Source: Rubidibacter lacunae KORDI 51-2 (GTDB lineage: Bacteria > Cyanobacteriota > Cyanobacteriia > Cyanobacteriales > Rubidibacteraceae). Taken from it: a DNA stretch of 64,000 nt. The DNA lies in assembly GCF_000473895.1 (NCBI RefSeq), contig NZ_ASSJ01000041.1:88297-152296 (forward strand), written 5' to 3'. Under the pieces are notes generated by a model. The model saw only the letters and a program-made list of their open reading frames with translations, was not told the origin of the DNA and made no database searches. Below are positions 8,916-18,167 of this stretch, piece by piece. Each line of letters opens with the position of its first letter. The stretch's first letter is position 1. A program made the position numbers and the translations under genes.

Positions 8916-10844
8916 TCATGTCCGCTCGGCAAGGAACTGCCGGTAGCGTCCGAGTGCAACCAGTGGGAAATACTGGTAGTAGTAGTGGTAGCGAATATAG
9001 AAGTGACCCGGGAAACCCGTACCGGTAAACTCCGCCTCTTCCCAGCGTCCGTTCTCCAGCTGTGTGCCTAAAAGATACTCGACGCCGCGTGCCAGAAACT
9101 GTTGCGCGTAGCTACCCGTGGCGTCTCCCGCTGCCAGTAGCCCGATGAGCGCCCATGCCGTCTGCGAGGCCGTGCTGACTCCCTTACCTTTGAGCGTCGG
9201 ATCCTCGTAACTGCGGCAGGTTTCGCCCCAACCGCCATCGGGGTTCTGGACGCCGACTAGCCAAGCTGCTCCTCGCTCGATGGCATTGCGGGCGCGCTGG
9301 GGAGCCACCAACGCCAGGGCCGAGAGCGCGCCGCTGGTGCCGTAGATGTAGTTGACGCCCCAGCGTCCGAACCAGCAGCCCTCGGATTCTTGCTCGTCTA
9401 GCAAATAGTCGAGCGCACGATCGCAGCGCTCGCGGGCGATCCCCGGTTGTTGGGGATCGAGGTAGCCGACCATCTCCAGCACGCGTGCCGTCACGTCGGC
9501 AGTATTGGGATCGATCGTGGCTTTAAGGTCGGAGTAGGGCAAGAGGTTGAGCCAATCGCTGTCGTTGTCGACGTCGTATGCAGCCCAGCCGCCTGCCCGA
9601 CACTGCATTGTTGCAATCCATTGCGTTGCTCGCGCGATCGCTTGGCGTTTGAGAGCTTCCTCGGGCAGGCATAACTGCTCCAGCGCTATCACGACCACAG
9701 CCGTATCGTCTATATCGGGGTAATACCTGTTGACGAACACGAATGCCCACCCGCCGGGTTCCCCCTGGGGGTTTTTAACCCTCCAGTCGCCGTAATCGAG
9801 AATTTGCCGCTCCAGCAGCCAACGACCGGCAGCCACAACTTCGGGCGCGTCTGGTGCCATGCCCGAATCGACTAAAGCACGCACCACCCAAGCCGTATCC
9901 CACACGGGGGAGACGCAGGATTGCACGCGATACACTTCGTCGTCTTCCAACACGAAGTTGTCGATCGCTTGAAAACCGCGATCGACAATCGGATCGTCAA
10001 CCGCATAGTCGAGCGATCGCAGGGCCAGCATTGAGTTGACCATCGCAGGGATGATTCCGCCCCAGTCGCCAGTGGCTTCTTGGCGCTCTACTATCCAGCG
10101 CTCAGCGGCTTTGAGTCCCTCCTCGCGCAACGGCACGAGGTTCCAGTCCTCTGCGAACTTAAAAGCATCGTCGAGCCAAACGAAGGCATCGCTCCAGTCA
10201 TTGTTGCGCGGCAATTCGTACCGGACGTTGGCACTACCTTCGGCAAAGAGTTCGTCGAGTTTGACAGACGGTTCAACCGGATAAACAGGTTTTTTGTCGA
10301 ATACGATTGCCAAGGGAACCGTGCTGCAACGCGCCCAGCTAGACATTTCGTAAATCGAAAAGGGAAAGGGTGGGTGGCAGAACACGATCCACGGTGGAAT
10401 CGACGGTAACCCGCGCCAGTTGTAGCAGTCGACAAGGGCTAACTGAAACTTCGTAAAGATTCGAGTTTTACTGATGCCGCCGCGTTCCAAAATAAACGTA
10501 CGGGCTTTGACAAGTGCCGGATCGCCAGCAGGAACCCCGAGCAAGCGCAAACCCAAGTAGGCTTCAACACTGGTACTAAGATCGCCGCCATCGCCATAAA
10601 ACACTTCCCAACCGCCACTTTCGCATTGTTGCTGGCGCAGATAGGTTTCAATTTTATGCAGCGGCCTTAATCTATCGGTCCTCCAAATTTTGTGCAAGAG
10701 AAGCACTTCAACTGTAACCGTGACATTAGCTTCGAGCTCTGCCCACCAATAACCTTCAGGATATTGCTGGGAAAGTAAATAACGTTGACTGGCAGCCACG
10801 GCCTCTTCGAGCCGGCCGAGCCAAACCTCAGAGTGAAGTTGCAT
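8916..10844 (-). CDS. shc: Squalene-hopene cyclase, copy A
   Basis: A 642-residue class II triterpene cyclase, normal length, that folds squalene to hopene at the membrane. The catalytic DxDD motif is D377-I-D-D380 in YYPDIDDTAVVV. Several QW repeats are visible, for example QQYPEGYWWAELEANVT near residue 30, QQCESGGWEVFYGDGG near 95 and QNPDGGWGETCRSYEDP near 520. It is very similar along its whole length to copy C (14830-16758) and less so to the decayed copy B between them. It probably forms a two-gene unit with the prenyl-synthase-like gene 114 bases downstream. A dispersed repeat lies about 45 bases upstream of the start. Confidence 0.95.
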   Translation of the reverse strand: MQLHSEVWLGRLEEAVAASQRYLLSQQYPEGYWWAELEANVTVTVEVLLLHKIWRTDRLRPLHKIETYLRQQQCESGGWEVFYGDGGDLSTSVEAYLGLRLLGVPAGDPALVKARTFILERGGISKTRIFTKFQLALVDCYNWRGLPSIPPWIVFCHPPFPFSIYEMSSWARCSTVPLAIVFDKKPVYPVEPSVKLDELFAEGSANVRYELPRNNDWSDAFVWLDDAFKFAEDWNLVPLREEGLKAAERWIVERQEATGDWGGIIPAMVNSMLALRSLDYAVDDPIVDRGFQAIDNFVLEDDEVYRVQSCVSPVWDTAWVVRALVDSGMAPDAPEVVAAGRWLLERQILDYGDWRVKNPQGEPGGWAFVFVNRYYPDIDDTAVVVIALEQLCLPEEALKRQAIARATQWIATMQCRAGGWAAYDVDNDSDWLNLLPYSDLKATIDPNTADVTARVLEMVGYLDPQQPGIARERCDRALDYLLDEQESEGCWFGRWGVNYIYGTSGALSALALVAPQRARNAIERGAAWLVGVQNPDGGWGETCRSYEDPTLKGKGVSTASQTAWALIGLLAAGDATGSYAQQFLARGVEYLLGTQLENGRWEEAEFTGTGFPGHFYIRYHYYYQYFPLVALGRYRQFLAERT

Positions 10845-10888
10845 TCGCTATCCTCAGGGTGAAGTTGAACTAGCGATCGCGGGCAAAC

Positions 10889-11040
10889 GTATACAGATTT
10901 CTTTGTCACGACCAAAGTTAGAGTTTCAGCGATCTGGATACTTAAAACCTAGCGCTCTGGTCTCAACGTGTCTAAATCAAGCCCCACATATTGCGATAAT
11001 TGAGCAGCGATTCCCAAGCTATGCGTTTGCCCTAGCGGCA
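10889..11040 (-). repeat. Dispersed ~150-bp repeat, copy 1
   Basis: Shares an ordered set of blocks with 14682-14822 and 20918-21060: TATACAG near one end, a CAGCGATCTGGAT-like block, ACCTAGCGCTCT and TTTGCCCTAGCG at the other end. By eye identity to copy 3 is roughly two thirds. It sits just upstream of cyclase copy A in the same relative orientation as the other copies to their genes. No coding potential is conserved between the copies. Confidence 0.7.
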
Positions 11041-11114
11041 CTAATATTAGCCCAGCAAAGATTTGACAGTAGCGTCAGAGAACGACTTGGGGAAAAACTT
11101 GCAGTAATAATGCT

Positions 11115-11216
11115 AAGGCACCTCGAAAAATTGCCGGATTATGGCGTATCTGCGGCTGAAATGCCCGTGCTGCCGTGCCCACCTTCGGTCTTGGGCGAAT
11201 TAATCGAGGTGCCCTT
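11115..11216. mobile_element. MITE-like element with GGCACCTC ends, copy 1
   Basis: About 100 bases bounded by AAGGCACCTCGA on the left and TCGAGGTGCCCTT on the right, an imperfect terminal inverted repeat. Internally it matches, in reverse orientation, 46870-46970 (shared blocks AAAAATTGCCGGAT, CTGAA-TGCCCG and CTTCGGTCTTG). It is too short to code for a transposase. The ends resemble those of the decayed IS5-type element at 46870-48503. Confidence 0.75.
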
Positions 11217-11606
11217 GAGGAAGATGCTTTTGCGTGCATCTAGTGATGGAACCATTTCGGATGGTGTGTAGAACCGCAGCATGGGCAGACTTGTTATATG
11301 CTACCTCGAGCATTCTTAAGACCAAGTGCTCTTGGTTTATTAACATCGTTATTAAGGCAGACAATGAGATAGAGGAGACGGGTTAATACAAAAGTTGTCA
11401 TGAGTAACCGAGGTGCAAGTGCTATATATCATGAGCAATCATGTTGACTAAAATTGCCGCCAAGCCATGCCCTGAATTGGCTGCGTCCCACCCATCTTGA
11501 AAAATATTTTGGACTTGCTGATAGCGGCGCGTTTTCTTAGACCCTACACTGACGAGTCACAGAGTGGCTAACGCAATCGCCAACCACAAGCGCTGGACTG
11601 GGTCAG

Positions 11607-12374
11607 TCATCTTGGTATCATGCAAGTACTACTACGTAGTGCCCCGTATGCCAGCTTCAGCGGAATCCTACAGAAATTCAATGCTGGACCTGGAGGCAGC
11701 GAAGAACAGTACGCATCTGCCAGCGACAGATTATTGCTTGCGTACTTGTGTAAGTCCGTTATGCTCCACCCATTAGGCAGAAAATCCACGCCGCGAGCGA
11801 GGTCTTCGCTGCGACTGCGCAGAATGTTGACCGCCTGCAACCCACGCCCGAAGCCGATCGCGTAGGTGCGATCGGTTTGGGTTTTATCATACCATCCCCA
11901 CAAATCCGAGAGCAGCAAGCCTACCGCACCGGCAACGCTGAAGGTGTAACAATCCAAGTCGGCTTTCGATCGCATCTTCCAATTACATTCCGCCCAGTGG
12001 GCCATACGGTCGGCCATAGCTGCTGTCGCATCCCACACCCTCGGAGCGATCTCAACCGGGGCCAGCAGCGCCCATTCGCCGAGGTGCATCGTTACTGACT
12101 CCAAGCGATCGCTGATCGGTTCCAGCTCAATAGTGAAATCATCAACAGTAGTAGTCGGGTTCGCCGACTGAAGGGTGAGACTCAGCGAACGCAACAACTT
12201 TGACTTGAGTGCATTGTCGAGATCGGGGTGATCTTCAATTTCATCGATCGCTCGCATGCATAAATAGGCAGAGGTTACAGCCTCTTTCAGACGCGGTGGC
12301 AATCCCCTAATTGGACTCAGAAAAGTGCTGCTGGTCGTTTTCAACGCATCCATCGCATTTTGCAGTAAAGCCAT
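11607..12374 (-). pseudogene. Second squalene/phytoene-synthase-like gene, C-terminus replaced
   Basis: A 255-codon frame closely related to the gene at 7983-8801. The match runs from the start MALLQNAMDALKTTSSTFL through CMRAIDEIEDHP to FCRIPLKLAYGA, then changes to an unrelated RSSTCMIPR. The DNA around the break looks like an internal deletion of roughly 90 bases that joins LAYGA codons to a sequence like the last codons of the intact copy. The loss removes the final helix. The second Asp motif is SRSED, again lacking the first Asp. It follows cyclase pseudogene B on the same strand, mirroring the copy A pair. It may be inactive. Confidence 0.75.
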
Positions 12375-12490
12375 ACTACAGTGTTTCCTCAGACGGTTTA
12401 ACTATTCATCAACACACGATTGTCTGATACGTACTCAAGCCACGCATTTAGATGACTACTGTGCGCAATCTAGCCTTAGAGCGGAAATTT

Positions 12491-14630
12491 TTAGCTTCCG
12501 GCAAATATGTGTTTGTAGCGTCCAAGTGCAGCGAGCGGGAAATACTGACAGTAGTTATGGTAGCGGATGTACATAGGGCTTGCTGAAAAAGGCTGGAATT
12601 GTTTTAGCGAGAAGGTTCCAGCGTTTTCTGCGTCAGAGAAGTGCAAGGTTATGGTTGCTAGAGCCTCAAAACCCTTGCACTTGAGCCGAGATCTAGGGGC
12701 GAAAATCTGGGGCTAGATGGCGAAAGCCTGATTTCATGAGCTCTCTGTCCCCTAAATTCACTTTGTGGACTTTTTCAGCAAGCCCTACATATGCTTTGTG
12801 AAACCCGTACCTGTAAACTCCGACTCTTCCCAGCAACCGTTCTCCAGTTGCGAGCCTAAGAGATAATCGACCCCGCGTGCCAGAGACTCATGCGTGTATT
12901 CATCCGTGACATCTCTCGCTGCCATTAGCCCGGTGAGCGCCCACGCCGTCTGTGAGGCCGTACTGACTCCCTTGCCTTTGAGCGCCTGATCCTCATAACT
13001 GCGGCAGGTTTCGCCCCAACCGCCATCGGTGTTCTGTATGCCGACTAGCCAGGTCGAGCCTCGCTGGATCGCGTCGCGTACTCGGTGGGGAGCTATCAGT
13101 ACCAGCGCCGAGAGCGCGCCGCTGGTGCCGTATATGTAGTTGACACCCCAAAGTCCGAACCAGCATCCTTCAGGTTCTTGCTCTTCGAGCAGATAGTCGA
13201 TGGCGCGATCGCAGCGTTTGCGGCCGATCGCGGGTTGTTGGGGATCTTGGTGACCAACCATCTCCAGCACGTGTGCTGTCACATAGACGGTGTTGGGATC
13301 GATCGAGGATTTAAGGTCGGAGTAGGGCAAGAAGTTGAGCCAATCGCTGTCGTTGTCGACGTCATCTGCCGCCCAGCCGCCCGCCCTACACTGCATGGTT
13401 ACAATCCATTGCGTTGCTCGCACGATCGCTTGGTGTTTAAAAGCTTCCTCGAGCATGCGTAGCTGCTCTAGTGCCATTACGACCACAGCCGTATCGTCTA
13501 CATCGGGGTAAAACGGTTGTCCAGCTCGAAGGCCCACCCACCGGGTTTTCCCTGGGGGTTTTTAAAACTCCAGTCGCCGTAATCGAGACTTTGCCGATCC
13601 AGCAACCAACGACCAGCAGTCACTAGCTCGGCTACGTCCGGTTTAATACCCGAATCGACCAGCGCACGCACCACCCAAGCCGTATCCAAAACGGGGGAGA
13701 TGCTAGCTTGCATTCGATATACTTTGTCATCTTGTAGCACGAAGTAGTCCAACGCTTTAAAACCGCGATCTACAATCGGGTCGTCAACCGCGTAGTCAGG
13801 CGATCGCAGGGCCAGTATTGAGTTGAGCATCGAAGCAAAGAATCCACCCCAGTCAACGGTGGCTTCTTGGCGCTCGATTAGCCACCGCTCGGCGGCTTTA
13901 AGCCCCTCTTCGCGCAACGGCACGAGGTCCCAGTCCTCTGCGAACTTGAAAGCGTCGTCAAGCCAAACGAATGCATCAGTCCAGTCATTGTTGCGCGGCA
14001 ATTCGTAACGTACTTTCGCAATTCCTTCGGCGAATATTTCGTCGAGTTTGACAGCTGGTTCAACGGGATAAACAGGTTTTTTGTCGAATACGATATCAAG
14101 GGGACGGTGCCGAGTCGTGCCCAGCTGGACATTGCGTAAATCGAAACAGGGAAAGGTGGTTTGCAGAACACGATCCAAGGTGGGATCGATGGCAATCCCC
14201 GCCATTTGTAGCAGACCACAAGTGCCAAGTGAAGCTTCGTAAAGATCCGGGTTTTGCTGATACCGCCGCGTTCCAGAATAAATGTTCGGGCTTTGACAAG
14301 TGCCGGATCGCCAGCATGAACCCCAAGCAAGAGCAAACCCAAATAGGCTTCAACACTGGTGCTAAGATCGCCGCCGCCGCCATAAAACAATCTCCAACCG
14401 CCATTTTCACTTTGTTGCTGGCGCAAATAGGATTCAATTTTATGCAATGGCAATACTGAGTCGGCCCCCCAAATTTTGTGCAAGAGGAGCATTTCGACTG
14501 TATTCGTGACGTTAGATTCTAGTTCTGCGCACCAATAACCTTCGTGATTTTGCTGGGACAGTAAATAACCTTGACTGGCATCCACAGCACGGTCGAGTCG
14601 GTCGAGCTAAACCTTAGAGTGAAGTTGTAT
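12491..14630 (-). pseudogene. Squalene-hopene cyclase, copy B, multiply disrupted
   Basis: The alignment with copies A and C runs the whole length but carries five lesions: the start codon is ATA at 14628-14630, codon 8 is TAG at 14607-14609, a 1-base loss near 14100 shifts the frame, another 1-base loss near 13513 shifts it again just before the PDVDDTAV catalytic motif, and a 210-bp MITE (12576-12785) interrupts the last 30 codons. Beyond the MITE the proper ending IRYHNYCQYFPLAALGRYK resumes and stops at 12491-12493. The fragments remain readable, so decay is moderately recent. No functional product is expected. Confidence 0.93.
12576..12785. mobile_element. MITE inserted in cyclase copy B
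   Basis: A 210-bp element with perfect 15-bp terminal inverted repeats GGGCTTGCTGAAAAA / TTTTTCAGCAAGCCC and a 6-bp target duplication TACATA on both sides (12570-12575 and 12786-12791). There is no transposase inside. Removing the element plus one TACATA copy rejoins the cyclase reading frame exactly (KHMYIRYHNY). Confidence 0.92.
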
Positions 14631-14681
14631 AAGCTATCCTCAGAGAGAAAATGCGATCGCGATAACAGATAGGGCATAGGT

Positions 14682-14822
14682 ATATAGATTTTAGTGCCAC
14701 AACCTAAATTAATATTCCAACGATCTAGGGTGCTTGAAATTAGATCTATGTTCTCAACAAGTCTCGACGTGCCCCACTTATTAAAAAATTATAAGCTGAG
14801 ATTCCGTCTTAGCGATTACTTA
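14682..14822 (-). repeat. Dispersed ~150-bp repeat, copy 2
   Basis: The same ordered blocks as copy 1 (TATATAGATTT, CAACGATCTAGG, TGTTCTCAACAAGTCT, GATTACTTAGC) but more diverged. It sits about 50 bases upstream of the dead start of cyclase copy B, as copy 1 does for copy A, so the repeat was probably duplicated together with the cyclase gene. Confidence 0.6.
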
Positions 14823-14829
14823 GCTGCAT

Positions 14830-16758
14830 TTATGTCCGCCCGGCAAAAATCTGCCGGGTGCGCCCGAGGGCAATCAAGGGAAAATACTGGTAGTAGTAGT
14901 GGTAGCGCAAAAAGAAGTGCTCTGGGAAACCCGTACCGGTAAACTCCGCCTCTTCCCAGCGTCCGTTCTCCAGTTGTGAGCCTATCAGATACTCGACGCC
15001 TCGCACAATAAACTGTTGCGCGTAGCTACCCGTGGCGTCTCCCGCTGCCAGTAGCCCGATGAGCGCCCACGCCGTCTGCGAGGCCGTGCTGACTCCCTTA
15101 CCTTTGAGCGTCGGATCCTCGTAACTGCGGCAGGTTTCGCCCCAACCGCCATCGGGGTTCTGGACGCCGAGTAGCCAAGCTGCTCCTCGCTCGATGGCAT
15201 CGCGGGCATGCTGGGGAGCCACCAGCGCCAGGGCCGAGAGCGCGCCGCTGGTGCCGTAGATGTAGTTGACGCCCCAGCGCCCGAACCAGCAGCCCTCAGG
15301 TTCTTGCTCGTCTAGCAAATAGTCGAGGGCACGATCGCAGCGCTCGCGGGCGATCCCCGGTTGTTGGGGATCGAGGTAGCCGATCATCTCCAGCACGCGT
15401 GCCGTCACGTCGGCAGTGTTGGGATCGATCGTGGCTTTAAGGTCGGAGTAGGGCAAAAGGTTAAGCCAATCGCTGTCGTTGTCGATGTCGAATGCTGCCC
15501 AGCCGCCTGCCCGACACTGCATGGTTGCAACCCATTGCGTGGCTCGCACGATCGCTTGGCGTTTGAGAGCTTCCTCGGGCAGGCGTAACTGCTCCAGCGC
15601 CATCACGACCACCGCCGTATCGTCTACATCGGGGTAAAACCGGTTGTCAAACTCGAATGCCCACCCGCCGGGTTCCCCCTGGGGGTTTTTAACCCTCCAG
15701 TCGCCGTAATCGAGAATTTGCCGCTCCAGCAACCAACGACCGGCAGCCACAAGTTCGGGCGCGTCTGATGCCATGCCCGAATCGACTAACGCACGCACCA
15801 CCCAAGCCGTATCCCACACGGGGGAGATGCAGGGTTGCACGCGATACACTTCGTCGTCTTCCAACACGAAATTATCGATCGCCTGAAAACCGCGAACGAC
15901 AATCGGATCGTCAACCGAGTAGTCGAGCGATCGCAGGGCCAGCATTGAGTTGAGCATCGCAGGAATGATTCCGCCCCAGTCGCCAGTGACTTCTTGGCGC
16001 TCTATTACCCAGCGCTCGGCGGCTTTGAGTCCTTCTTGGCGCAACGGCACGAGGTTCCAGTCTTCTGCGAGCTTAAAGGCATTGTCGAGCCAAACGAAGG
16101 CATCGCTCCAGTCATTGTTGCGCGGCAATTCGTACCGGACGTTTGCACTACCTTCGGCGAAGAGTTCGTCGAGTTTGACAGACGGTTCAACCGGATAAAC
16201 AGGTTTTTTGTCGAATACGATTGCCAAGGGAACCGTGCTGCCACGCGCCCAGCTAGACATTTCGTAAATCGAAAAGGGAAAGGGCGGGTTGCAGAACACG
16301 ATCCACGGTGGAATCGATGGCAATCCCCGCCAGTTGTAGCAGCCGACAAGCGCCAAGTGGAACTTCGTAAAGATCCGAGTTTTACTGATGCCGCCGCGTT
16401 CCAGAATAAACGTACGGGCTTTGACAAGTGCCGGATCGCCAGCAGGAACCCCGAGCAAGCGCAAACCCAAATAGGCTTCAACACTGGTGCTAAGACTGCC
16501 GCCGTCGCCATAAAACAATTCCCAACCGCCACTTTCGCGTTGTTGCTGGCGCAGATAAGCTTCAATTTTATGCAGGGGCCTTACCGTATCGGTTCCCCAA
16601 ATTTTGTGCAAGAGGAGCACTTCGACGGTAATCGTGACATTAGATTCGAGTTCTGCCCACCAATAACCTTCAGGATATTGGTGGGAGAGTAAATAACGTT
16701 GACTTGCAGCCACGGCACGGTCGAGCCGGTCGAGCCCAACCTCAGAATGAAGTTGCAT
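14830..16758 (-). CDS. shc: Squalene-hopene cyclase, copy C
   Basis: A second intact 642-residue class II triterpene cyclase with the catalytic motif D377-V-D-D380 in FYPDVDDTAVVV and the same QW repeats as copy A. Differences from copy A are scattered single substitutions (for example residues 8-14 and the last ten residues), with no gaps seen. It is divergently arranged with hpnB, whose start is 94 bases away, the usual hopanoid gene association. It is either a redundant cyclase or has a shifted product range; sequence alone cannot tell. Confidence 0.95.
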   Translation of the reverse strand: MQLHSEVGLDRLDRAVAASQRYLLSHQYPEGYWWAELESNVTITVEVLLLHKIWGTDTVRPLHKIEAYLRQQQRESGGWELFYGDGGSLSTSVEAYLGLRLLGVPAGDPALVKARTFILERGGISKTRIFTKFHLALVGCYNWRGLPSIPPWIVFCNPPFPFSIYEMSSWARGSTVPLAIVFDKKPVYPVEPSVKLDELFAEGSANVRYELPRNNDWSDAFVWLDNAFKLAEDWNLVPLRQEGLKAAERWVIERQEVTGDWGGIIPAMLNSMLALRSLDYSVDDPIVVRGFQAIDNFVLEDDEVYRVQPCISPVWDTAWVVRALVDSGMASDAPELVAAGRWLLERQILDYGDWRVKNPQGEPGGWAFEFDNRFYPDVDDTAVVVMALEQLRLPEEALKRQAIVRATQWVATMQCRAGGWAAFDIDNDSDWLNLLPYSDLKATIDPNTADVTARVLEMIGYLDPQQPGIARERCDRALDYLLDEQEPEGCWFGRWGVNYIYGTSGALSALALVAPQHARDAIERGAAWLLGVQNPDGGWGETCRSYEDPTLKGKGVSTASQTAWALIGLLAAGDATGSYAQQFIVRGVEYLIGSQLENGRWEEAEFTGTGFPEHFFLRYHYYYQYFPLIALGRTRQIFAGRT

Positions 16759-16852
16759 TCGCGATCGCGGGCGATTGGATAGTTGACATCTACCTGCCTG
16801 GTTGGGCAGATACTGTATTCTGCTCTCTAGTGGACAGGAATGGCAATAGTCG

Positions 16853-18019
16853 ATGGCAATCGCAGGCGTGACGATCGTGGGGCTGGCATTAGCAAGTTGG
16901 CTGGTGCTGGTGGTAGTTTTGGGGCAATTTTGGCGGGCAGACCAGCGGCTAGAGGCAATCGTGTCGCCAACCTATCCGTCAGTGTGTGCGGTGGTGCCCG
17001 CGCGCAATGAAGCAGTCTTGCTGCCGACAACGCTGCGATCGCTGCTGTCCCAGGACTATGCCGGTTCGTTCCGTATTGTTTTGGTGGACGACCAGAGTAC
17101 GGACGGCACGGGCACGATCGCGCAACAAACTGCCGAACAACTTCACTTTACGGAGCGGCTGGACGCGATTGCGTCGCAGCCCTTGCCCGCTGGGTGGACG
17201 GGTAAACTATGGGCGATGGAGCAGGGGCGGCGCTTTGTAGCCGAGCGCTATCCGGAGACCGAGTGGCTGTTGCTGACCGACGCGGACATTCAACACGATC
17301 CGCTCAATCTGCAGCAGTTAGTGGCTAAGGCAGTGGGCGATCGCCGCGATTTGGTCTCGCTGATGGTGCTGTTGCGCAGCGAGACGGCGTGGGAACGCTG
17401 GCTGATTCCGGCATTCGTGTACTTCTTCATGCAGCTCTATCCGTTTCGTTGGGCGAACGACCCGCAACGATCGCTGGCCGCGGCAGCCGGCGGCTGCATT
17501 TTGATCCGGTGCGCGGCACTAGAGGAAATCGGTGGGTTTGCGGCGGTGCGGACGGCGCTGATCGACGATTGCGCGCTAGCGGCAGCCGTGAAAGGCCGCG
17601 GCCGTCGGATTTGGTTGGGGCTTACGCAGCACACGATGAGCTTGCGGTCATATCCCTCGCTGGCGAGTATTTGGGATATGGTGGCACGCACGGCATACGC
17701 ACAGTTGCGTTACTCCCCGCTACTGCTGGTCCTGACGGTGTTGGGCATGACATTGGTATATTTAGTGCCGCCGTTGGGGACGCTGTGGGGGGTCGCCCGC
17801 GGGGAATGGTTGGTGGCTGCACTGAGCGCGATCGCGTGGTTGCTGATGGCAGCCACGTACCTACCGACCCTGAAATTTTACGAGCGATCGCGGCTTTGGA
17901 GTTTGGGATTGCCCGCGATCGCCGCGCTTTATACGGCAATGACCGTGGATTCGGCGTGGCGGCATTGGCGCGGTCGAGGCGGACGTTGGAAAGGGCGTGC
18001 CTACGCCCAAGTGCCCTGA
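16853..18019 (+). CDS. hpnB: Hopene-associated glycosyltransferase HpnB
   Basis: A 388-residue family 2 glycosyltransferase. An N-terminal membrane segment (VGLALASWLVLVVVLGQF) is followed by the GT-A core: VCAVVPARNEA, VLVDDQSTDGT, WLLLTDADIQH with the DxD-type motif, and AAAGGCILIR. The C-terminus has three hydrophobic segments (LLLVLTVLGMTLVYLVPP, LVAALSAIAWLLMAATYL and a weaker last one). HpnB genes are widespread next to hopene cyclases and are thought to act on hopanoids, but the reaction is not settled. It is transcribed divergently from cyclase copy C. Confidence 0.9.
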   Translation: MAIAGVTIVGLALASWLVLVVVLGQFWRADQRLEAIVSPTYPSVCAVVPARNEAVLLPTTLRSLLSQDYAGSFRIVLVDDQSTDGTGTIAQQTAEQLHFTERLDAIASQPLPAGWTGKLWAMEQGRRFVAERYPETEWLLLTDADIQHDPLNLQQLVAKAVGDRRDLVSLMVLLRSETAWERWLIPAFVYFFMQLYPFRWANDPQRSLAAAAGGCILIRCAALEEIGGFAAVRTALIDDCALAAAVKGRGRRIWLGLTQHTMSLRSYPSLASIWDMVARTAYAQLRYSPLLLVLTVLGMTLVYLVPPLGTLWGVARGEWLVAALSAIAWLLMAATYLPTLKFYERSRLWSLGLPAIAALYTAMTVDSAWRHWRGRGGRWKGRAYAQVP

Positions 18020-18167
18020 CGGCAGGCGATCGGTGCGTTAGCATTCCGGCGATCGCGCCCTTAGAACTGCTGCTTCACCGGACTCGCAATGCAAGCCCAC
18101 TGATGAGTGGACAATACCGCCAACGATCCGGCAAGATTACCCGCTTGGTTGATTCTAGACCGCGAGT

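Larger units (their letters stand above)
10845..11606. other. Intergenic region built from repeats
   Basis: About 760 bases between cyclase copy A and the truncated synthase copy. It holds one copy of the 150-bp dispersed repeat (10889-11040) and one of the GGCACCTC-ended MITE-like element (11115-11216). An open frame at 10903-11271 is assembled from these two repeats and is not believed to be a gene. The rest shows nothing recognisable. Confidence 0.6.

Noticed and set aside
10903..11271. 122-codon open frame upstream of cyclase A on the + strand
   Set aside because: It is composed of dispersed repeat copy 1 and the GGCACCTC-ended element; the other repeat copies do not keep the frame.
14694..14942. 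82-codon frame upstream of cyclase B
   Set aside because: It is the equivalent part of repeat copy 2 running into the end of cyclase C on the other strand; the protein similarity to the frame at 10903 is only the repeat itself.
15994..16692. 232-codon frame antisense to cyclase C
   Set aside because: A shadow frame; the matching antisense frames in copies A and B are shorter and broken.
8916..16758. Possible CRISPR or tandem-repeat array suggested by recurring blocks
   Set aside because: The recurrences are paralogous cyclase genes and their internal QW repeats; no regular repeat-spacer structure exists anywhere in the window.
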